From positions 4,464,001-4,528,000 of the forward strand of contig NZ_CP107976.1 in NCBI RefSeq assembly GCF_036099295.1: a DNA stretch of 64,000 bases. Reading direction: 5' to 3'. Origin of the DNA: Streptomyces sp. NBC_00358. Its GTDB lineage: Bacteria > Actinomycetota > Actinomycetes > Streptomycetales > Streptomycetaceae. Position numbers and translations under genes: made by a program. Every line of letters begins with the position of its first letter. Position 1 is the first letter of the stretch. The notes below the pieces were generated by a model. It worked only from the letters and a program-made list of their open reading frames with translations. It was not told the DNA's origin and ran no database searches. Shown piece after piece: positions 18,062-25,300 of the stretch.

Positions 18062-18063
18062 CA
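18018..18063 (+). repeat. attL, 46-bp core
   Basis: Starts CGTTCGGGACGAAGAGG within the anticodon loop and ends CACCCCGACA just past the tRNA. Identical to 38425-38470. The base before and the base after differ between the two copies, which fixes the limits. Confidence 0.93.
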
Positions 18064-18068
18064 CAGGT

Positions 18069-18104
18069 CAGAGGCCCATTCGCGTGATCGCGAATGGGCC
18101 TCTG
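18069..18104. terminator. bidirectional terminator between tRNA-Pro and int
   Basis: Perfect 16-bp stem with TGAT loop (18085-18088); inner arm GAGGCCCATTCGCG. It lies 8 bases after the tRNA and 40 bases beyond the int stop, so it can serve both. Confidence 0.88.
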
Positions 18105-18117
18105 TCGTGCTTGGGGA

Positions 18118-18133
18118 GCCAAACAGGGGGCCA
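18118..18133 (+). repeat. 16-bp subterminal repeat, left copy
   Basis: GCCAAACAGGGGGCCA, 54 bases inside attL between the terminator and int. Identical in the same orientation at 38305-38320. Candidate arm-type Int/Xis binding site. Confidence 0.6.
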
Positions 18134-18144
18134 ACGGATTCTGA

Positions 18145-19326
18145 TCAAGCCTCGCGAAGGGACGCCCCGCGCCGCTGGGCAAAGATCTCGTCCATCGCTT
18201 CCGCGCCCTCGGTGATGACCGGCCGGAGCTGTTTGCGATAGACGGCCTCGGTCGTCGCCTGACTGGTGTGCCCGACAAGCTGCGCGATCCGCTCCAACGG
18301 GATGCCGTGGTCCGAGAGCAGCGAGACGAAGCTGTGCCTCAGCTCCCGCGGAGTCCACTCAGGCGCGAGTCCTGCCTTCCTCACTACGGCTTTGAAGTCA
18401 CGCCGCACGTTCGCCGCATCCAGCGGCTCACCGCTCCGGGTGGTGAATACGCGGCCAGCCGGACTCCACTCCATCCCCTTCGACGCCCGCTCCTGCATCT
18501 GCCACCGCTTGTGCTCTTCGAGCACGTCGACCACCTGCTGCGGCAGGGCGATGGTCCGGCGACTCTTCCTGGTCTTTGTCTCGCCGTGCTTACGCACCGA
18601 CCGCCATACAGCGACATGAGGCGGCACACCATCCCCTGCCTCCAAGAAGACGTGATCCCAGGTGAGGGGCCGCGCCTCTTCCGTGCGCACACCGCCGAGT
18701 AGCGAGAGCACAAGATAGGCGTACAGCCGTGACGGGCGAGCGGCAGCAAGCACAGCTTCCGCCTGCTTCAAGTTCAGTGCCTTGCTCGGACGTCCGGGCC
18801 GCCCCTCCGGTGCGGTGACGAGCAGGGCGACGTTCCGCGCGGCCTTGTCCCTGCGCTGCGCGTGCTCGATGGAGCGGCGGAGGATGGCGAGTAAGTCGCG
18901 AAGGCTGCGCGTCGCGAGGAACTCAGCCCTGTCGTCCAGCCAGTCGTCGACGTCGTCCGCGCTGAGGTCCTTCAGCTTTGCCTTGCCGATGAGCGGGATG
19001 AGGTGCTTGTTCGCCATCGAGCGGTTCTTGCCGATCGTGCCCTTCTCGTCGCGTCCCTTGAGTCCGCGCTCAAGCCAGTCGTTCACTGAATCAGTCACGG
19101 TGTAGTTGGCCGGCGCTTTGACGCCGGATTGCACTTCCTTCTTCAAGTCACGAATCTTTTGGCGCACCTCGGTCTTGGTCTTGCCGTAGACCTTCGGACG
19201 ACGGCGCTTGCCGTTCGGGGCGTACCCCAGGGATACCGCGCCGACGTAGCGGTTCTTCGCGGCGTCCCAATAGATCGTGTCCTCACCGTGGCCAGCTCTG
19301 CGGGCACGCTTCGGGGTCTCTGTCAT
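18145..19326 (-). CDS. int: tyrosine site-specific integrase
   Basis: 393 aa. An N-terminal SAM-like core-binding domain (about 75-165, TVTDSVNDWLERGL) precedes the catalytic domain. Active-site residues: Arg214 in GGVRTEEARPLTW, Arg330 in TPRELRHSF (Arg327 takes the usual His place), His353 in LVGHTS and nucleophile Tyr363 in TEAVYRKQ. It faces the tRNA, its stop lying 82 bases past the att core. It integrates the element at tRNA-Pro and, with Xis, excises it. A strong hairpin separates it from xis, so the two may be expressed unequally. Confidence 0.95.
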   Translation of the reverse strand: MTETPKRARRAGHGEDTIYWDAAKNRYVGAVSLGYAPNGKRRRPKVYGKTKTEVRQKIRDLKKEVQSGVKAPANYTVTDSVNDWLERGLKGRDEKGTIGKNRSMANKHLIPLIGKAKLKDLSADDVDDWLDDRAEFLATRSLRDLLAILRRSIEHAQRRDKAARNVALLVTAPEGRPGRPSKALNLKQAEAVLAAARPSRLYAYLVLSLLGGVRTEEARPLTWDHVFLEAGDGVPPHVAVWRSVRKHGETKTRKSRRTIALPQQVVDVLEEHKRWQMQERASKGMEWSPAGRVFTTRSGEPLDAANVRRDFKAVVRKAGLAPEWTPRELRHSFVSLLSDHGIPLERIAQLVGHTSQATTEAVYRKQLRPVITEGAEAMDEIFAQRRGASLREA

Positions 19327-19343
19327 GTGGTGCTCTCCAAACA

Positions 19344-19375
19344 GCAGGGCCGCGCTCCGGGAAGCGCGGCCCTGC
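19344..19375 (-). terminator. hairpin between xis and int
   Basis: 13-bp perfect stem (CAGGGCCGCGCT pairing with AGCGCGGCCCTG, plus G-C outside) with a 6-base loop. It sits in the 75-base gap between the xis stop and the int start and could attenuate int. Confidence 0.75.
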
Positions 19376-19401
19376 CGAAGTGCGTAGGGATAGAAGGTTG
19401 T

Positions 19402-19623
19402 TCAGGCGGATCGGGCTACGGCTTCCGCCTCGCGCTTGAGGAGTTCGACGTACTGCGCGACGTACTCAGGCGGGACAAGTCGGCGACGGCCGATGCGGAC
19501 CGTCCGGAGTCGTCCGAGGCGGATCTCCTCGTAGATCAGCGACCGACCGATGCCCAGCGTGGCCGCTGCTTCTTCCGGCCGGTACAGGACCCGCTCAATG
19601 TGAGGGGCGAGCGTGACGCTCAT
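19402..19623 (-). CDS. xis: excisionase-type helix-turn-helix protein
   Basis: 73 aa, MerR/excisionase-like winged HTH: YRPEEAAATLGIGRSLIYEEIRLGRLRTVRIGRRRLVPPEYVAQYVE. Size and place directly upstream of int fit AICE Xis, which bends att DNA and steers the integrase to excision. The iteron-like repeats begin about 70 bases upstream of its start, so its promoter lies in that repeat field. Confidence 0.88.
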   Translation of the reverse strand: MSVTLAPHIERVLYRPEEAAATLGIGRSLIYEEIRLGRLRTVRIGRRRLVPPEYVAQYVELLKREAEAVARSA

Positions 19624-19695
19624 TCCGGAGTGCCTCCTAAGCAGGGGGTCTTGAGTGCTTCTCAGGGGGTCGCGCCTGTCCGAGGTGCGGATTTC

Positions 19696-19901
19696 TGCGT
19701 CATTGCGTCATCAGCGTCATTCAGGCTTCTGACCTGCAGTTTCGCGTGACGCGGGAGCTAGGGGCTGCGTCATCGCAGCGTCATGGGCTGCGTCATCGAA
19801 TGACGCAGATGACGCAGGATGACGCAGGGCCCGCCCTCTGCGTCATGGCCGTAGCCGCAGGTCAGGCGCCGGTTTTCGACCCGCATGACGCAGATGACGC
19901 A
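19696..19901. repeat. iteron-like cluster of TGACGCA repeats
   Basis: At least eleven exact TGACGCA/TGCGTCA heptamers within 206 bases (starting at 19696, 19704, 19766, 19789, 19801, 19810, 19820, 19839, 19886, 19895 and near variants at 19713, 19747, 19777), several spaced 8-10 bases. They lie in the 465-base gap between rep and xis. Such dense direct and inverted repeats suggest a replication origin bound by the element's Rep proteins, or a regulator-binding field for xis. No gene is supported in the gap. Confidence 0.8.
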
Positions 19902-20015
19902 GCGTCTTCCCTCTTAGGACAAAAGAGGGGTGGTGTCTGTTGTGGTGCGGTACCGCTTCACGCGCAAAGAAGGAGCCGCTACGCGGCGCGACCCTCGGGT
20001 GGCGTTCCGCCGAAC

Positions 20016-20061
20016 AGCAAGAAGAGCACGCCCCCTCGCCGCCGGTGGTGCTCTTCTTGCT
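20016..20061 (-). terminator. terminator of rep operon
   Basis: 14-bp perfect arms (AGCAAGAAGAGCAC at 20016-20029 and its complement at 20048-20061) with an 18-base loop, 27 bases beyond the stop of the replication ATPase gene. Confidence 0.8.
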
Positions 20062-20088
20062 TGTCCGCGCGAGCGCGCGCACTGCGGG

Positions 20089-21564
20089 TCAGAACGCCCG
20101 TGCTTGCTCGTGTGGGGGCGCTGTGGTCGTGCGGGTCATTTCGAGGTAGCGGCCCTCGCTGGTGCGGCCCGTGTCGATGAGGACACCGCGAGCGGCGAGC
20201 GTCGGTTGGAGGCGCTTCAGCCGGTCGGAGAGCACCTTTCCTGTGGTTGGCCACCCCTTGGGCAGAGCACGCAGTTCCTCGCCGCTGTAGAGGCAACTGA
20301 GGCAGTGCAGCCACTCAGTTGAGGTCATCCGCTGCGCCGCGCCCGGCTCGATGGTCTCGGCGTGCCTGAGGACGGTCTGTGCGAGGAGGTCACCCTCGAT
20401 CACGTCGTCGTTCAGGTCGTCCAGACTGGCCCGATAGGCGGCCAGCGCCCCGAGGCCGGTCGCCGCGTCGAGCTGCGCGCACAGGTGCGCGAAGTCCGCC
20501 ATCCGCAGATCGGTGGGGGTCTCCGCCTCCACTGCACGGACCTTGACCGTGAGATCAAGGAGCGAGCCGAGCACGACGGGCAGCACCTCCGCGTAGTCCG
20601 TCCACAGTTCGGCCTCGGTGCGCCGCACCCGGGGCCGTTCCAACCGCAGGGGCAGGAGCCGTTCGGCGAGGTCGGGCCGGATGACGCCGACGTCGATTCC
20701 GGTGAGGAGGAGTGGCCGGCGGTAGCCGACGCGGAACACGTCCCCGTCGGTGAACAGGGCGCGCTTGACGCTCTCGGCCCCGGTGACGATGCAGCACATG
20801 GCGTCGGACAGGTCCGGCGTCATGTGGGAGAGGTTGTCCAGCGCGGTGACCCAGCCAGCCGCGACCGCCGCGATCAGGTTCTCCTCGTCCTTCGGGGCCC
20901 GGCGCAGGTCCCCGCTCATGCCCTCGATGATCCGCACGAGCATCCGTCCGCCGGTGGACTTGCCCGCGCCCTGCGGTCCGGTGAGGAACGGCGCGGGGAC
21001 CGGCACGGACGGGCCGAGGCAGCCGATGAGCCAGGCGATGGCCAGGCATTCGGTCTCCGCGTTGGCGAAGTTGCACAGCCGCATCAGCAGGTCGATGCCC
21101 TTGCCGTCGGTGTCCTTGGTCGGCAGGGGCAGTTCGCCGGTGAGCTGGGTCCGCCGCCAGCAGACTTCGCGCGGGTCGGGGGTGAGGATGTCCCAGCCGG
21201 TGGGGTGGATGCGGACGGACTGCCCGTCGTTGCGGCCCAGGTCCAGCCACGTCGCCCCGTCGAACCCCGGGGCGACGCGGATGTTCACGGGCTGCACGTC
21301 CTCGGTCAGCGCGAGTGCTTCGATCAAGTCCAACGCCTCCTTGAGCGCGGTCCCGTTGAACACGCCGACCCCGTCCTTGAACAGGCCGACCATGAGTTCC
21401 TGCCGGTGGCTGCCCGTCGTACCCTGCGATCGGATCGGACGGGCCACGGGGTGGCCGTTCTTCTGCGCGTACACGGTCCCGTCGGCGGTGCGGAAGTACC
21501 GGAAGTACTCGTGCGCGTAGTCGGCGATGACCTCTCGGCCGGGGGTCTTCTCGTCGTCGGACAT
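20089..21564 (-). CDS. AICE replication protein, P-loop primase/helicase-like ATPase
   Basis: 491 aa from the ATG at 21564 (MSDDEKTPGREVIADYAHEYF). Walker A FLTGPQGAGKSTGGRML near residue 210. WVTALDNLSH gives a Walker B-like strand, and YRRPLLLTGID and LAERLLPLRLERP resemble the sensor region of phage P4/D5-type primase-helicases. It follows the primase/polymerase gene by 2 bases, so the pair probably forms the replication initiator and helicase of the element. The last part (from about 400) is an HTH-like region. The longer reading to 21687 lies inside the upstream gene and is rejected. Confidence 0.82.
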   Translation of the reverse strand: MSDDEKTPGREVIADYAHEYFRYFRTADGTVYAQKNGHPVARPIRSQGTTGSHRQELMVGLFKDGVGVFNGTALKEALDLIEALALTEDVQPVNIRVAPGFDGATWLDLGRNDGQSVRIHPTGWDILTPDPREVCWRRTQLTGELPLPTKDTDGKGIDLLMRLCNFANAETECLAIAWLIGCLGPSVPVPAPFLTGPQGAGKSTGGRMLVRIIEGMSGDLRRAPKDEENLIAAVAAGWVTALDNLSHMTPDLSDAMCCIVTGAESVKRALFTDGDVFRVGYRRPLLLTGIDVGVIRPDLAERLLPLRLERPRVRRTEAELWTDYAEVLPVVLGSLLDLTVKVRAVEAETPTDLRMADFAHLCAQLDAATGLGALAAYRASLDDLNDDVIEGDLLAQTVLRHAETIEPGAAQRMTSTEWLHCLSCLYSGEELRALPKGWPTTGKVLSDRLKRLQPTLAARGVLIDTGRTSEGRYLEMTRTTTAPPHEQARAF

Positions 21565-21566
21565 GG

Positions 21567-22400
21567 TCACAGTCCCAACCTGGTCAGGGCGTTGGTCCAT
21601 GCGTCGGTGCAGTGCCGGGGCGTTTCGCCCTTGGCCTGCGCGGCGGTGAACAGCCGCGCGGTGTGCGCGTCGGTGAGGCAGCCGCACCGGCCGTGCTTGG
21701 ACAGCACCGCGAGGAACGTCCGGTAGACAGTGGCGTGCACCGCCTCACGGGCTCCGGTGATGCGCTGCTCCGCCATGGCGATGCCACGATCCAGATAGGT
21801 GGGCGTGCGGTGAGGGCACTCCCCGCCCCCGGTCGGCGAGGGCACCGTGACGGCCGCCGGCCGGATCGTGGAGGGCTCCTTCACGGTCAGCGCGCGCACG
21901 ACGTACGGCAAGGCCGTGATGGTTCCGGTGCCAGGCCCGAGCCACCGGGCGTACTGCATGGACGACTTGATGTCCACGCCGGGCCGTACGGCGTTGGCGG
22001 ACTGCATGGCGCCCCGGTAGAGCCAGTGCTCGCCACGGGTCGTCGGCACGATCCGGGTGGCGGGCAGGGTCGCACGGGCCCACGCGATGGCTTCCGCGTT
22101 GTCGAGGTCGACGACGGTGAGGCCGGCACCGCCGGGGTGATAGGCCACCCCGGCGGCGTCGCGCCACGCTCGGGCCCACGTCGTCGAGTTGATGACGCCG
22201 GGGTCGGTGGTGGCGGCGGCCCAGCCGTGGCACGGGTGCGGGCAGGTGCAGGGGCCGGGGGCCTTCATGTTCGGCCGGCCACCGCACGCGTTCTTGGCGC
22301 AGGCCGGGCAGTTCCCGAACGGCACCTTCCCCGCCCTCAGCGGCAACGCCGGCACGCCAGCCTCGGCCAGGCCGAGGGCGATCCGCAGTTGGCTGCTCAT
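21567..22400 (-). CDS. bifunctional primase/polymerase (Prim-Pol) N-terminal domain protein
   Basis: 277 aa from the ATG at 22400 (MSSQLRIALGLAEAGVPALPL). Archaeo-eukaryotic primase-like fold: early PLRAGKVPF, a Cys-rich insert (CPACAKNACGG...CTCPHPCHG) likely to bind zinc, GLTVVDLDN with the metal-binding D-x-D, and a later VRPGVDIKSS with basic residues. It starts replication by synthesising primers on the excised element. The start overlaps the methyltransferase stop by 4 bases, so dcm, prim-pol and the ATPase form one operon. Confidence 0.88.
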   Translation of the reverse strand: MSSQLRIALGLAEAGVPALPLRAGKVPFGNCPACAKNACGGRPNMKAPGPCTCPHPCHGWAAATTDPGVINSTTWARAWRDAAGVAYHPGGAGLTVVDLDNAEAIAWARATLPATRIVPTTRGEHWLYRGAMQSANAVRPGVDIKSSMQYARWLGPGTGTITALPYVVRALTVKEPSTIRPAAVTVPSPTGGGECPHRTPTYLDRGIAMAEQRITGAREAVHATVYRTFLAVLSKHGRCGCLTDAHTARLFTAAQAKGETPRHCTDAWTNALTRLGL

Positions 22401-23611
22401 GCGGCGGCCTCCCGTTCGAGCCGCGCGGTGGCGCGGGCGTCGAGCAGCAGGCCGTAGGCGTGGTGGGCTTGTCGGGGGACGACGCCGTTGCCGAGAATGC
22501 GCAGTTGTTCCCGGCGGGGGATGCCGGGCACGTCGGTGACCCAGCCAGCGGGCAGGCCCATCATCCACTCGACGAACCGGGGGGACAGACGGCGGTTTCC
22601 GCGGGTGCCGGGTTCGGTGGGCAGGGGCGCCGGGCGTCCCAGGATCAGTTCCCATCGACGAACGGCCGTCTCGTATTTGCCCCATTCCTGGTCGAGGTGG
22701 TCGGGCTGCCAGGAACGGGGGGCCTCGTGCCAGGCGCGCAGCTCGCGCGGGAGACGACCGTCGGCGATCTCGACGGCCTGCTCCAGCGACGGCGCGGAGC
22801 GCTGTGCCGTTGCCGCTCGACGACTCGTGCGGTCAGCGGCGGCACGGGGGGTCGGCAGAAGGTTGACGACGGTCTCGTTCAGCGGGCGCGCGTTCCTCCC
22901 GAGCAGGTTGGAGGCGCCCGACTTCCAGTCCCGGGCGGCCGGCGTCGGGAGCAGGCTCACTTTTCCTGCGGGGCGGGCAGCGTCGTCACGGCGGTCCGCA
23001 GGTTCATCCCGCCCTTGCGGTTGGGGGAGGTGCCGGGCCCACCTGTACCGTCGGCCGTGGTCGGGGTCGGCATCAGCGGGATGAGCAACTGCGAACCAGC
23101 GGTCCCGCGGGTGCGGGGCGCCGACTTCTCGGTCACCAGCTCGTAGACATGTCCACCGCGCGTCATACCCGAGCGCGGCCAGGTCCGCGGCGACGACGTC
23201 CAGCCCCCGAGAGCGGAGCGCCGCCACGTTTTCCAGGAAGACGAGACGCGGTCGAAGGACGCCCACAGCCTGAGCGACGTTTTTCCAGACCCGAGACCAC
23301 TGGCCATTGATTCCGTCCCTTCGTCCAGCGTTGGAGATGTTGCGGCAGGGGAAGCCAGCGCCGACGACGTCTGGGGCGTACAGGTCGCGGACCTGGAGCC
23401 AGTCGACGGCGGTGATGTCCCCGAGGTTCGGCACTCCGGGGTGGTGTGCGGCGAACACGGCCGCGGCGTGCGGGTCGTTCTCGGCGAACGCGGCGACCTC
23501 GCCGCCGATCCCGGCACGGATCGCCGTTTCGAGTCCGCCGTAGCCGGCGCACAGGGCGACGATCGTCGGTGGCGAGCCGGGGGCTCGTCGGATGTCGGTG
23601 GGTTGCGTCAT
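22397..23611 (-). CDS. DNA (cytosine-5) methyltransferase, solitary
   Basis: 404 aa. C5-methylase motifs in order: I VALCAGYGGLE (about 18-27), IV GAGFPCRNIS with catalytic Cys89, VI FLENVAAL (125-132), VIII HPRDRWF (167-173), and X RILGNGVVPRQA near 372. The target-recognition region lies between VIII and X and shows no close known specificity. No restriction endonuclease gene is adjacent; it is co-operonic with replication genes. It may protect the element from host restriction during transfer or mark it. Confidence 0.9.
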   Translation of the reverse strand: MTQPTDIRRAPGSPPTIVALCAGYGGLETAIRAGIGGEVAAFAENDPHAAAVFAAHHPGVPNLGDITAVDWLQVRDLYAPDVVGAGFPCRNISNAGRRDGINGQWSRVWKNVAQAVGVLRPRLVFLENVAALRSRGLDVVAADLAALGYDARWTCLRAGDREVGAPHPRDRWFAVAHPADADPDHGRRYRWARHLPQPQGRDEPADRRDDAARPAGKVSLLPTPAARDWKSGASNLLGRNARPLNETVVNLLPTPRAAADRTSRRAATAQRSAPSLEQAVEIADGRLPRELRAWHEAPRSWQPDHLDQEWGKYETAVRRWELILGRPAPLPTEPGTRGNRRLSPRFVEWMMGLPAGWVTDVPGIPRREQLRILGNGVVPRQAHHAYGLLLDARATARLEREAAA

Positions 23612-23649
23612 GCTGGATGTCTCCAGTTCCTTAGGTGGGTACTGGCTGA

Positions 23650-23693
23650 CAAGGGCGGCCCCGTTCTTTGGCGAGATGCGGGGGCCGCCCTTG
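23650..23693 (-). terminator. hairpin upstream of dcm
   Basis: 13-bp perfect arms (AAGGGCGGCCCC with GGGGCCGCCCTT plus one C-G pair) with an 18-base loop, between the stop of the 162-aa gene and the methyltransferase start. Confidence 0.75.
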
Positions 23694-23699
23694 GCGTAG

Positions 23700-24188
23700 C
23701 TACTGGTTCTTGGCCCAGAGGGCGTACTGCCGGCGGACGTAAGCGCGCGGGTCGCAGATCACCGGTACGTCGTCCAGGTCCATGAGTTCGCGGGCGGCTT
23801 GTACGGCGAGGTCCGCGGCGGCGGTGGGGATGTCGTCGCCGTCGCTGTTGTCGTGCAGGGCGATGCGGTCGAGCAGGGCGGCCTTGCGGAGCCAGAACTC
23901 GCGCTCCGGGAAGGTGCCGGACACCACTTCGCGGGCTGTGCGTGCGGTCCATCCGATCTCGCGGACCATGCTGGGGGCGGTGTCGTACGCGGTTTCCGGT
24001 GTGGGCCAGTGCGCTGTGTCTGTCTGCGCGTCTGCGGTGGGCAGGTGGTCGGCCCTGATGTAGAGGCGGTTCCGCTGGCCGTCACGGGTGGGGTAGACGG
24101 TCACGGTGCCGGTCGTGAACGTGCCGTCGAGTGCGGCGACGACACGCTCGGTGTCCTGCGGGGCGCAGATGACTCGGATCTCGAACAC
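23700..24188 (-). CDS. AICE hypothetical protein, 162 aa
   Basis: Starts GTG at 24188 (VFEIRVICAPQDTERVVAALDG) with GGAGAGGA just upstream. Soluble, mixed alpha/beta; the first 60 residues look like a small ferredoxin-like fold. The C-terminal DLAVQAARELMDLDDVPVIC is helical. No known family recognised. Its place in the transfer/replication operon is typical of conserved AICE hypotheticals. Confidence 0.78.
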   Translation of the reverse strand: MFEIRVICAPQDTERVVAALDGTFTTGTVTVYPTRDGQRNRLYIRADHLPTADAQTDTAHWPTPETAYDTAPSMVREIGWTARTAREVVSGTFPEREFWLRKAALLDRIALHDNSDGDDIPTAAADLAVQAARELMDLDDVPVICDPRAYVRRQYALWAKNQ

Positions 24189-24207
24189 GGGTGTCCTCTC
24201 CGGGGGT

Positions 24208-24681
24208 TCAGCCGTGGAAGTGGTTGCGCTTGATGACGGCCTTGCGGATGTTGACCGTGCTGCCGCGCCCGCCGCTGATGGAGCGGATCGGGGTGCGCCA
24301 GGCGAGGAGCGCGAGCGCGATCCACATGACGGTGCCGGTGCCGAGTCCGGCGGCGGCGTTGACGACCTCGCCCACGCCGTAACCGACGCCGGCCGCGAGG
24401 GCGCCGCCCCCGAGCCCGGCACCCAAGAACCGCTGTGCGACCGGGTCCAGAAGCGGGAGCGGGGTCAGGTCGCGCGGTTCGGGGCGGATCATCGGGGCGG
24501 GGGCAAGGTGCTTGGCCATGGGGACCATGCGCCCGTAGGCGTCGGGCACCCACACCACAGGTCCGCGTTCGGCGGCCAGTTCCCCGGCGGCCGGGGCGGG
24601 CGTGTAGAGGGTCAGGGATGCCGGGTCGTACGCCGGGGCGGCCGGGAGGTCCGGCCGCAGGGCGGGGGCGTGTTCGTTCAC
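24208..24681 (-). CDS. AICE membrane protein, Spd-like, 157 aa
   Basis: The Pro/Ala-rich cytoplasmic first 85 residues are followed by two hydrophobic segments (GAGLGGGALAAGVGYGVGEV and TVMWIALALLAW) and a basic tail (RKAVIKRNHFHG). In Streptomyces conjugative plasmids, small membrane Spd proteins near tra spread plasmid DNA within the recipient mycelium; this is a candidate by size, topology and place, not by recognisable homology. Confidence 0.72.
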   Translation of the reverse strand: MNEHAPALRPDLPAAPAYDPASLTLYTPAPAAGELAAERGPVVWVPDAYGRMVPMAKHLAPAPMIRPEPRDLTPLPLLDPVAQRFLGAGLGGGALAAGVGYGVGEVVNAAAGLGTGTVMWIALALLAWRTPIRSISGGRGSTVNIRKAVIKRNHFHG

Positions 24682-24693
24682 GGCGGGTCTCCT

Positions 24694-24888
24694 TCAGTTG
24701 CCGAGGGCGGACAGGGCGTCGGCGGATGCCTGCACGAGGTTGTGGATGGGCTCGTAGGCGCCGGTCCCGGCGACGAAGAAGCCGAACAGGAACAGGACCA
24801 GGGCGGAGCCGCCGCCGGCGGAGCGGGTCTTGACGGCGAGGGCGGATGCGGCGCCGAACAGCAGCACGGCGGAGATGTTGAGGATCAT
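24694..24888 (-). CDS. small two-span membrane protein, 64 aa (Spd-like)
   Basis: Two hydrophobic helices (ILNISAVLLFGAASALAV and LVLFLFGFFVAGTGAY) joined by a short basic loop, with a polar C-terminal helix. It lies 12 bases upstream of the 157-aa gene. Size and topology fit the SpdB-type proteins involved in intramycelial spread; the function is inferred. Confidence 0.75.
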   Translation of the reverse strand: MILNISAVLLFGAASALAVKTRSAGGGSALVLFLFGFFVAGTGAYEPIHNLVQASADALSALGN

Positions 24889-24904
24889 CGGGTGCCTTCC
24901 GGGG

Positions 24905-25159
24905 TCAGTCGGCGGTGCCGGCGCGGTAGATGCGGGCCCAGCGGTTGTAGAGCCAGCGGCCGGCGCGGATGCGTTTGCCGGTGGCCTTGCAGCGGCGGCA
25001 GTCCTTGCCGCGCTTGAGGCGTCCCTTGCGGTCGGTCTTCAGCGCGTGGCCCATGCCGCGGCACTTGCGGCAGTTGCCGAACGGCGAGCCGGCGCACACA
25101 GCGACGTAACAGAACGTGACGCCGAACAGGAGGGTGATAGCGAGCAGGGCAGGGGGCAT
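24905..25159 (-). CDS. membrane-anchored CxxC zinc-motif protein, 84 aa
   Basis: Start at the ATG 25159 (MPPALLAITLLFG) with GGAAGGG upstream. One N-terminal membrane helix, then CRKCRGMGH and CRRCKATGKR: two CxxC-x-G repeats about 25 residues apart, like half of a DnaJ-type zinc domain. The tail is basic. Common in AICE transfer operons; role unknown. The next upstream gene is tra, separated by the palindrome cluster. Confidence 0.75.
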   Translation of the reverse strand: MPPALLAITLLFGVTFCYVAVCAGSPFGNCRKCRGMGHALKTDRKGRLKRGKDCRRCKATGKRIRAGRWLYNRWARIYRAGTAD

Positions 25160-25202
25160 GGCGGGCCCTTCCAGGCGGTTTTCGAGGGTTTCCGCAGGTG
25201 GG

Positions 25203-25290
25203 CCGCTATCCGCTAGCGACCTGATCACAGCAGGTTTGGGGCGCTAGCGGGGCCGCTAACGTTAGCGGGGTGTGCCGCTAGCGCTAGCGG
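25203..25290. promoter_or_regulatory. CCGCTAGC palindrome cluster, candidate clt transfer locus
   Basis: Two perfect 16-bp palindromes (CCGCTAACGTTAGCGG at 25253-25268 and CCGCTAGCGCTAGCGG at 25275-25290), plus single CCGCTAGCG sites at 25210 and, inverted, at 25242, and a degenerate one at 25203. They sit 11 bases past the tra stop. In Streptomyces plasmids the TraB recognition repeats (clt) lie beside traB, so this is the obvious candidate. Confidence 0.65.
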
Positions 25291-25300
25291 CCCCGGACTC

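Noticed and set aside
18018..18063. CRISPR-type array from repeated att sequences
   Set aside because: Only single copies at the element ends; the repeats are tRNA-derived att sites.
19696..19901. TGACGCA repeats as a CRISPR array
   Set aside because: The units are 7 bases with irregular short spacing and both orientations; iterons or operator sites fit better.
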